Source: Pseudolabrys sp. (lineage in GTDB: Bacteria > Pseudomonadota > Alphaproteobacteria > Rhizobiales > Xanthobacteraceae). Taken from it: a stretch of 64,000 nucleotides of DNA. A model generated the notes under the pieces. It ran no database searches. It had not been told where the DNA came from and was given only the letters and a program-made list of their open reading frames with translations. The position numbers were made by a program, and so were the translations under genes. The stretch is from positions 1 through 64,000 of the forward strand of contig JAFIGS010000007.1 of NCBI GenBank assembly GCA_017849615.1, in the 5' to 3' direction. Shown here one piece after another: positions 58,502 to 64,000 of the stretch (the stretch's first letter is position 1; every line of letters begins with the position of its first letter).

Positions 58502-59260
58502 ATGACTGCCAAGATCGCGCTGGTTACCGGCGCCGGGACCGGAGTCGGCCGCGCCGTGGCCATTGCCTTGGCCAAGGCCGGCTACAATGTCGTGCTCGCG
58601 GGCCGGCGCAAGGAGCCGCTCGATGCGGTCGGCGCCGAGATCAACGCCATCGGCCAGCAGGCCCTGTCCGTGCCGACCGACGTGTCGCAGCGCCAGTCCA
58701 TCCTCGACCTGTTCGCCAAGACCAAGGCCAGCTTCGGCCGCCTCGACGTGCTGTTCAACAATGCCGGCGTCGGCGCGCCGCCGGTGCCGCTCGAGGACCT
58801 GCCCTTCGAGACCTGGCAGAACGTCGTCAATACCAACCTGACCGGCATGTTCCTGTGCACCCAGGAAGCCATCAAGATCATGAAGAGCCAGAACCCGCAG
58901 GGCGGCCGCATCGTCAACAACGGCTCGATCTCCGCGCACGCGCCGCGGCCGTTCTCGGTGGCCTATACCGCGACCAAGCACGCGGTGACCGGCCTCACCA
59001 AATCGACCTCGCTCGACACCCGCAAGTACAACATCTGCTGCGGCCAGGTGGACATCGGCAACGCCATCACGCCGATGACCGCGCGCATGGTCGAAGGCGA
59101 AGGCGTGCCGCAGGCGAACGGCACCATGATGGTCGAGCCGCGCATGAACGCCGATAATGTCGGCGCCGCCGTCGTCTACATGGCGAGCCTGCCGCTCGAC
59201 GCCAACGTGCTGTTCATGACGGTGATGGCGAACACCATGCCGTTCGTCGGCCGGGGGTGA
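58502..59260 (+). CDS. Short-chain dehydrogenase/reductase
   Basis: 252 residues of the classical SDR family. The cofactor motif is [17 protein letters not shown] (TGxxxGxG), the conserved NNAGVG lies near residue 87, and the catalytic residues are Ser in [13 protein letters not shown], Tyr and Lys in VAYTATKHA. It should be a NAD(P)-dependent alcohol/ketone oxidoreductase. ATG 58502 is preceded by GGGAGG (58489-58494 region). It converges on the receiver-domain gene, with 13 bases between. Substrate unknown. Confidence 0.88.
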   Translation: MTAKIALVTGAGTGVGRAVAIALAKAGYNVVLAGRRKEPLDAVGAEINAIGQQALSVPTDVSQRQSILDLFAKTKASFGRLDVLFNNAGVGAPPVPLEDLPFETWQNVVNTNLTGMFLCTQEAIKIMKSQNPQGGRIVNNGSISAHAPRPFSVAYTATKHAVTGLTKSTSLDTRKYNICCGQVDIGNAITPMTARMVEGEGVPQANGTMMVEPRMNADNVGAAVVYMASLPLDANVLFMTVMANTMPFVGRG

Positions 59261-59273
59261 TCGGGGGCGCCGC

Positions 59274-59726
59274 TCAGACGGCGGCGGCGCGGGCCATCAC
59301 CGACAGCGCCCGCGTCGTCGCCGCATGCTGCCGCAGCCGGCCGAACGCCTCGCGCAAGGCCTTGAGATCGAGCGGCTTGGCGAACACCCTGGCGTCGATC
59401 TGCAGCGACTTCGACATCGTGGTCGTCGCTTCGAGCAGATACTCGTCGGCGCCGCTGATTACCAGCACCGGCAAATGATAACCGGTCCTGGCGACGAGCG
59501 GCAGCAGCAGCGCGCCGCTGCGGTCGCCGAGGCCGAGATCGAGCGTCACGCAATCGAAGGAGCGCGCCTCGAGCAACTGCGCCGCCTCTTCGAAGCGCGC
59601 GGCCATCGTCACCTTGAAGCCGGCCTGCTGGGCGAGCCGGCCGATGATGGTGCGCTGGATCGGATCGTCGTCCACCACCAGAAGATCGAACTCGGCCGGG
59701 GCGATATCGGACATTTGCTCAGACAT
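59274..59726 (-). CDS. Stand-alone receiver domain (response regulator)
   Basis: 150 residues, one receiver domain. The acidic pair is in LLVVDDDPIQRTI, the phosphoacceptor is in CVTLDLGLGD (about residue 65), and the conserved lysine is in VFAKPLD (about 117). No output domain is attached; the C-terminus is short and helical. ATG 59726 overlaps the stop region of the upstream hybrid kinase by 8 bases (59719-59726), so translation is coupled. It is a likely phosphate acceptor of that kinase. Confidence 0.9.
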   Translation of the reverse strand: MSEQMSDIAPAEFDLLVVDDDPIQRTIIGRLAQQAGFKVTMAARFEEAAQLLEARSFDCVTLDLGLGDRSGALLLPLVARTGYHLPVLVISGADEYLLEATTTMSKSLQIDARVFAKPLDLKALREAFGRLRQHAATTRALSVMARAAAV

Positions 59727-62232
59727 GAGCGACTCCTGTGGTGTGCTGAGGTGACGCCGCAAGCGCGGCGCGGAACGCCGCGGCGAGCGCGTCGATTCGG
59801 GTGATGAGCGGCGCGCGATCGAGCGTCATGCAATCGCGCTCGATGGTTTTCGCCAGCGCCGACAGCGTCAGAAAGCCGATCGAGGCGGCCGAACTCTTGA
59901 TCGCATGCGCCTCGATGCGCACCGCGGCGGCATCGCCGGCGGCGCCGGCGCGCTGCATCAGCGCGAGGCGCTGCGGCATGTCGGTCATGAACGTGCCCAC
60001 CACATCGGCGACGCCGTCCTCGCCAATGGCCTCGCGCAGTTCGCCATACACGGCCTCGTCGAAGGCCGGTGGCTCGGCGTTGTCGGGCGCCAGAGCGGGC
60101 GCATCGACGACCGGCGCTGCCTGGGTGAGATAGAGATCGAGCTTGCCGGCAAGCCCGGCGCGCGTCACCGGCTTGGCGAGGAAATCGTCCATGCCGGAGT
60201 CGAGACAGGCGGTGCGGTCGGCGGCGCTGGCATTGGCCGTCAGCGCGATGATGTGCGCCGCGTTGAACGGCGCCGGCAGCTTGCGGATCGTCCGCGTCGC
60301 CGACGGCCCATCGACGCCCGGCATCATCACGTCCATCAGCACGACGTCGTAGCGGGTCGCGGCGCAGGCGGCGACGGCTTCGGCGCCGTCATTGACGATG
60401 TCGGCGCTGTAGCCCAGCCGCGCCAGCAGCGCGATGACGACCTGCTGGTTGGTCTTGTTGTCCTCGGCGACCAGAATGCGGATGGCGCGCCGCGCCGCCG
60501 CCGGCTTCGCCGCGGCCTGATCGACCGTGGCCGGCGCGGCGTTGTCGGTCCGCGCGTCGATGGTGAAGCGGAACGTCGTGCCCTTGCCGACTTCGCTCTG
60601 CACCGTAATCAGCCCGCCCATCAGCGCCACCAGGCGGCGGCTGATGGCGAGACCGAGGCCGGTGCCGCCGAAACGCCGCGCGATCGAGGAGTCGAGCTGC
60701 GAGAACTCCTTGAACAGAAGCGGGATGCCGTCCTGCGGAATGCCGATGCCGGTGTCGCTGACGGCGAAAGCGAGCCGTACATGCCCGGCCAGCATCGGCG
60801 TTGGATCGACGCTCACCGCGACCGTCACCGAGCCCTCATGCGTGAACTTGAGCCCGTTGCCGACGAGGTTGAACAGCACCTGCCGCAGCCGCGCCGGATC
60901 GCCGACGATGCGCCTGGGCACGCCGGGCGCGATCCTGGTGGCGAGCGCCAGGCCCTTCTCCGCCGCCGCAGCCGAAAGAATCTCGGCATTGGTCTTCACC
61001 AGATCGTCGAGGTCGAAGGCGACCTGCTCGAGCTCGACACGATCGGCCTCGATCTTGGAAAAATCGAGCACGTCGTTGATCAACTGCAGCAGGTGCTCGG
61101 CCGACTTGCGCAAAGTCTGGGCGAAGCCGAGTTGCTCGGCGCTCAGCCCGCTTTCCATGAGAACTTCGGACATGCCGACAACGCCGTTCATCGGCGTGCG
61201 GATCTCGTGGCTCATCATCGCCAGGAATTCGCTGCGCGCGCGGGTGCCGGCTTCGGCGGCGTCGCGGGCCTGGGTGAGCGTGCGCTGATAGCGCCACATC
61301 AGGAGGGTGATGCCGGCGAGCCAGAGCGTCAGCGCCGCCGACACGATCTGCCCCTCGTCCTGGTTGGCCTCGACCGTATCGAACACCTCTTCCTTGGCGA
61401 GGCCGACGGTCACCACCAGCGGCAGGTCACGCACCTTGCGATAGGCGAATAGCCGATCGACGCCATCGAGCTTGCTGCGGCCGTCATAGCGACCCGTGTC
61501 CGCAGTTGGCAGAAAGCGGAACAACTCGCTGTTGGACAATGACATCCCCACGTAATCGGACTCGAGGGCCGCGCCGCGCGCGCGCACGATGCCGTCGGTG
61601 CCAACCACCGTCACGGCGCCCTGCCGTCCGACGTCGATCGAGCCGTAGAAGCGCGACAGATAGTCCGGGCTGATCGAGGCGACGGCGACGCCGCCGAAGC
61701 TGCCGTCCGGCATGGTGATGCGGCGGGTAAGCTGGATCGACCATTTGCTGCTGACGCGGCCGAGCACCGGCTTGCTGATGAAGAGTTCGTCGCTGTCGCG
61801 CGTGACGTGAACGCGGAAGTGTTCACGGTCGCTCAGATCGACGCCCGCCTGCGAGCCGGGGATGCTGCTGGCGACCATGCGGCCGTCCTTGCCGATGATG
61901 ACGACCTGGAAATTGAAGCCGGTGAGAAACTCGCTGTCCTCCGACCACAGCGAAATGTCGAAGTGACGCGGGTCGCGGGCATATTTGTCGCGCACATAGA
62001 GCAGCGTCTGATCGACGGCGCGGATCGAGCGCAGGAGCTGTTCCTCGAAAGCCGCCGCGAGATTCGACGCGCTCTTGTAGGCCGAGCGCTCGGTCTCGAC
62101 GCGCGCGCCGTGCGCGAAATAGAACGTCGCCGCCCAGATCAGCGCGATCGCCGACAGACCGAGCAGCAGACTGGCGTAGCTGCTGAACCGGTAGAACCAG
62201 CGTTGTTTAGCGACGGCATTAAGATACGGCAC
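59719..62232 (-). CDS. Membrane hybrid histidine kinase with receiver and Hpt domains
   Basis: 837 residues. TM1 (about 19-39) and TM2 (about 293-312) flank a periplasmic PDC/dCache-like sensor. HisKA follows with H-box MMSHEIRTPMNGVVGM (phospho-His near residue 342), then HATPase with the N-box LRQVLFNLVGNGLKF, DTGIGIP and GTGLGLAIS. A receiver domain (ILVAEDNKTNQQ, DVVLMDVMMPGVDG) lies near 585-700 and a C-terminal Hpt (HAIKSSAASIG) at about 740-837. It is a full phosphorelay kinase. Its 3' end overlaps the receiver-only gene by 8 bases, so the two act together. Signal unknown. Confidence 0.94.
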   Translation of the reverse strand: MPYLNAVAKQRWFYRFSSYASLLLGLSAIALIWAATFYFAHGARVETERSAYKSASNLAAAFEEQLLRSIRAVDQTLLYVRDKYARDPRHFDISLWSEDSEFLTGFNFQVVIIGKDGRMVASSIPGSQAGVDLSDREHFRVHVTRDSDELFISKPVLGRVSSKWSIQLTRRITMPDGSFGGVAVASISPDYLSRFYGSIDVGRQGAVTVVGTDGIVRARGAALESDYVGMSLSNSELFRFLPTADTGRYDGRSKLDGVDRLFAYRKVRDLPLVVTVGLAKEEVFDTVEANQDEGQIVSAALTLWLAGITLLMWRYQRTLTQARDAAEAGTRARSEFLAMMSHEIRTPMNGVVGMSEVLMESGLSAEQLGFAQTLRKSAEHLLQLINDVLDFSKIEADRVELEQVAFDLDDLVKTNAEILSAAAAEKGLALATRIAPGVPRRIVGDPARLRQVLFNLVGNGLKFTHEGSVTVAVSVDPTPMLAGHVRLAFAVSDTGIGIPQDGIPLLFKEFSQLDSSIARRFGGTGLGLAISRRLVALMGGLITVQSEVGKGTTFRFTIDARTDNAAPATVDQAAAKPAAARRAIRILVAEDNKTNQQVVIALLARLGYSADIVNDGAEAVAACAATRYDVVLMDVMMPGVDGPSATRTIRKLPAPFNAAHIIALTANASAADRTACLDSGMDDFLAKPVTRAGLAGKLDLYLTQAAPVVDAPALAPDNAEPPAFDEAVYGELREAIGEDGVADVVGTFMTDMPQRLALMQRAGAAGDAAAVRIEAHAIKSSAASIGFLTLSALAKTIERDCMTLDRAPLITRIDALAAAFRAALAASPQHTTGVAHV

Positions 62233-62384
62233 GGCGCAGCCTCTTCGCGAAAGATGCTGCGATCATGCATAGTTCATTTTAAATCACAGTGAAACAATGC
62301 GCGATGGAGTCGGGCTTTGATTTACGTCTTGCTTACCGGCGCGGGCCGAAACCGGTATCCCGATGCGATGAGACGCGCTCGTAT

Positions 62385-63596
62385 TTACGATGATACCGCC
62401 TGCGCGGGGCGATCGCGCGTCAGCGCCCACAAGACGATCGCCAGGGCGACAAAGACGACGCCGGCCAGTCCCAGTTCGCGCAGCATCCCGGCGCTGTAGA
62501 GAATGCCGCCGAGCGCGGAGCCGATCGCCTGGCCGATATAGACGCTGCTGGTGTTGAGCGCGACCGAGGCGCTGGCGAGTTCGGGTCCCGCCTGCACCAG
62601 CCGCGCCTGCTGGATCGAATTGCTCGCGGAAAAGCCGAGGCCGAGAAAGATCATGCCGGCCGCCATCAGCGTCAGCGCGCTGGCGCTGGCGCCGGCGCTC
62701 CAGACCGAAAGACCGATGACATTGCAGGTCAGGAAGATCACCGACGTCTTCCAGCCGCCGAGCCGCCCGATGATCCGGCTCGCGACGATGTTGCCGGCAA
62801 GGCCCATCACGCCGTACAGCGCGAAGATCAGTCCGATAGTGCCATGGCTCGCACCGGTGAGCTGCGTCAGCACCGGCCCCAGATAAACGAACACCATGAA
62901 CTGGCCGCCGAGGAACAGGATGGTGATGGCGAGCAGCAGCAATATCCTGGTGTTGCGCATCAGGCCCGCGAAACTGCCGAGCGACAGCGGCGGCCCCACC
63001 AGCCGCGACGGCAGCGACACGGCCAGCATGATGCACGGCACCAGCGAGGCGAAGGCCGAGAAGGCGAAGCCGCCGCGCCAGCCGGCATAGCCGGCGATCA
63101 TTGTGATCAGCGGCAGGCCGGCGGCCACAGCCAGCGACCAGCCGAGAAAGATGAAGGTGATGGCGCCAGGCCGCTCGCGGGCGGACACCATCAGGCCGAT
63201 CGTGCTCGCCGCCTGCGGCGTGAACACCGCGGCGACCGCCAGCATGGCCAGCCGCAACGCCAGTACGACCCCGTAGTTCGGCGCCAGCGCCATGGCCGCC
63301 TGCCCCACGGCCATCACGCCGAGCGTGGTCACCAGCAGCGCACGCCGGTCGAGGCGCGTCGTCAGCCAGGCCATCACCGGCGAGCCGAAACACAGGATGA
63401 TGGCGCCGAATGTCACCAGCAGGCCGGCGTCGCGAATGCCGACATCGAGACCGTCGGCCAGCACCGCCAGCATGCCGGCGGGCGCCAGCACCGACAGGCC
63501 GGTGGCGAAATTGCCGAGCAACAGCCCGTAGCGCGACAACTGATGATGGGCGGGCATGGGGCCGTGCGGGTTCGAGGGCGGGTCGGGAGAGGTCAC
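62385..63596 (-). CDS. MFS transporter, 12-TM type
   Basis: 403 residues with 12 hydrophobic helices, matching DHA1-like (YdhP/AraJ-like) sugar or drug efflux permeases. After a Pro-rich N-terminus the first TM (GLLLGNFATGLSVLAPAGML) is followed by a MAWLTTRLDRRALLV loop (motif-A-like), and the second half begins near residue 215. The substrate is unknown. It reads toward the hybrid kinase gene with a 150-base gap in between. The right neighbour is a repeat-rich region. Confidence 0.87.
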   Translation of the reverse strand: MTSPDPPSNPHGPMPAHHQLSRYGLLLGNFATGLSVLAPAGMLAVLADGLDVGIRDAGLLVTFGAIILCFGSPVMAWLTTRLDRRALLVTTLGVMAVGQAAMALAPNYGVVLALRLAMLAVAAVFTPQAASTIGLMVSARERPGAITFIFLGWSLAVAAGLPLITMIAGYAGWRGGFAFSAFASLVPCIMLAVSLPSRLVGPPLSLGSFAGLMRNTRILLLLAITILFLGGQFMVFVYLGPVLTQLTGASHGTIGLIFALYGVMGLAGNIVASRIIGRLGGWKTSVIFLTCNVIGLSVWSAGASASALTLMAAGMIFLGLGFSASNSIQQARLVQAGPELASASVALNTSSVYIGQAIGSALGGILYSAGMLRELGLAGVVFVALAIVLWALTRDRPAQAVSS

Positions 63597-63723
63597 ATGG
63601 CAACCGGTTCAGGCTCTGGCAAGCCGCGCCGGCTCATGACGGTCGCACAATTGCGAATGACGTTGATAACCTTTGGTGATGGGAGTGTCGCCCGACCTGT
63701 CCGGCGGTGCGCAGCCAGACCGG

Positions 63724-63830
63724 CCTCATCCTGAGGAGCGCATGGCGCGTCGGCGCCATGCGCGTCTCGAAGGATCGAGGCCGCCCCATGGTTCGAGACG
63801 GGCCTCGGCCCTCCTCACCATGAGGGTGGA
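63724..63830. repeat. Rhizobial intergenic repeat (CCTCATCCTGAGGAGC type)
   Basis: It begins cctcatcctgaggagcgcat and ends cctcaccatgagggtgg, with inner segments gtctcgaaggatcgagg and ggttcgagac. This layout of cctcat/atgagg ends and ctcgaa/ttcgag inner pairs is a repeat I recall as widespread in Bradyrhizobiaceae genomes. Confidence 0.7.
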
Positions 63831-63837
63831 GAGAATC

Positions 63838-63915
63838 CCGTCATTCCGGGGCGCGCCAAAGGCGCGAACCCGGAATCCAGCGATGCATGAGCACGCGGCT
63901 GGAGTCCGGGTTCAG
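63838..63915. repeat. Second intergenic repeat (CATTCCGGG type)
   Basis: cccgtcattccggggcgcgc followed by gcgcgaacccggaatccagc and, further on, gctggagtccgggttcag. The tccggg / cccgga inverted pair and the surrounding gcgcg form another repeat typical of rhizobial intergenic DNA. Confidence 0.65.
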
Positions 63916-63958
63916 TCCTCCGGGCCTCCGGAATGTCGGCTTTCAAAATATTATTTCC

Positions 63959-63995
63959 TAGGACTATTGACTTCATTTCTGCCTAGTCCTATATT
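63959..63995 (+). promoter_or_regulatory. Strong sigma70-type promoter with a flanking perfect 8-bp dyad
   Basis: A -35 box TTGACT at 63967-63972 and a -10 box TATATT at 63990-63995 are separated by 17 bases, close to ideal. TAGGACTA at 63959-63966 and its exact complement TAGTCCTA at 63984-63991 flank or overlap the two boxes (25 bases centre to centre), which looks like an operator. The gene it drives starts outside the window to the right. The segment is AT-rich, unlike its surroundings. Confidence 0.7.
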
Positions 63996-64000
63996 CCCAC

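Noticed and set aside
62844-63734. 296-codon plus-strand frame opposite the MFS transporter
   Set aside because: Antisense of a clear transporter gene, with Arg/Gln/His-rich composition typical of shadows.
1-64000. CRISPR arrays, insertion sequences, integrases, rRNA
   Set aside because: No regularly spaced repeats, transposase or integrase motifs, or rRNA sequence were seen anywhere in the window.

Overview
The window reads as chromosome of a GC-rich alphaproteobacterium of the order Hyphomicrobiales (Rhizobiales), most likely near the Xanthobacteraceae/Nitrobacteraceae (Bradyrhizobium, Rhodopseudomonas, Pseudolabrys-like). The evidence is the G/C-biased third codon position, families typical of that order (DUF2336, DUF3126, PAS_5, the four-gene Anbu cluster), TTAA-N7-TTAA CtrA boxes, and intergenic palindromic repeats of a style common in that group. 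The genus is an inference. No insertion sequence, CRISPR array, rRNA or replication origin was seen, and there is one tRNA (Leu, anticodon UAA).

Layout. 1-7.3 kb: the tail of a chemotaxis receptor, NAD kinase, an MFS pump with a universal stress protein, then a signalling group (CheY-like, Hpt, DUF2336) and a SLT lytic transglycosylase. 7.3-11.2 kb: MaoC hydratase and a CitE-like CoA lyase flanking a frameshifted gene, then a DadA-like oxidoreductase behind a tandem glycine riboswitch. 11.2-18.8 kb: housekeeping (hisI, folE, a U-type Fe-S scaffold, yidD, a DMT exporter, thrS) plus two exported proteins of unknown role. 18.8-25 kb: cytochrome c, otsB-otsA (trehalose), an exported protein, and cheW with a full-length receptor. 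25-32.2 kb: two flavin enzymes, patatin, CBS, rhomboid, PAS_5, PilZ and a LapG-like cysteine protease. 32.3-33.2 kb: a short, less GC-rich patch with a lipoprotein and a frameshifted XRE-type antitoxin.

33.2-41.3 kb: gamma carbonic anhydrase, small membrane proteins, a tandem-duplicated DUF3126 protein, cysE, an alpha/beta hydrolase, a zinc-finger protein, a flavin monooxygenase and a short core-type methionine synthase. 41.3-44.7 kb: a copper module, with CsoR divergent from a copper P-type ATPase across a CsoR-like operator. 44.7-49.6 kb: small envelope proteins, then an accessory block (AraC regulator, rhodanese, cupin, small secreted proteins, hydrolase) with one frameshifted gene and one gene remnant, ending at tRNA-Leu. 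49.6-51 kb: gpt and a CinA N-terminal-type protein.

51.6-55.9 kb holds the most interesting system: a complete four-gene Anbu cluster (circularly permuted ATP-grasp, alpha-E, transglutaminase, Anbu proteasome-like protein). Its components are known families but its biological role is unresolved. It is followed by a CHASE4-GGDEF-EAL protein behind a perfect CtrA box, a SDR, a hybrid histidine kinase overlapping a receiver protein, and an MFS exporter. The right edge carries repeats and then a strong promoter with a perfect dyad pointing out of the window.

Two themes recur. One is CtrA / c-di-GMP / chemotaxis signalling (perfect CtrA boxes at 34261 and 55972, near matches elsewhere). The other is small frameshifts in accessory genes (7954-8588, 32869-33193, 46735-47063), which are either genuine decay or base-calling errors. 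All functions are read from sequence and family memory; no database search was run.
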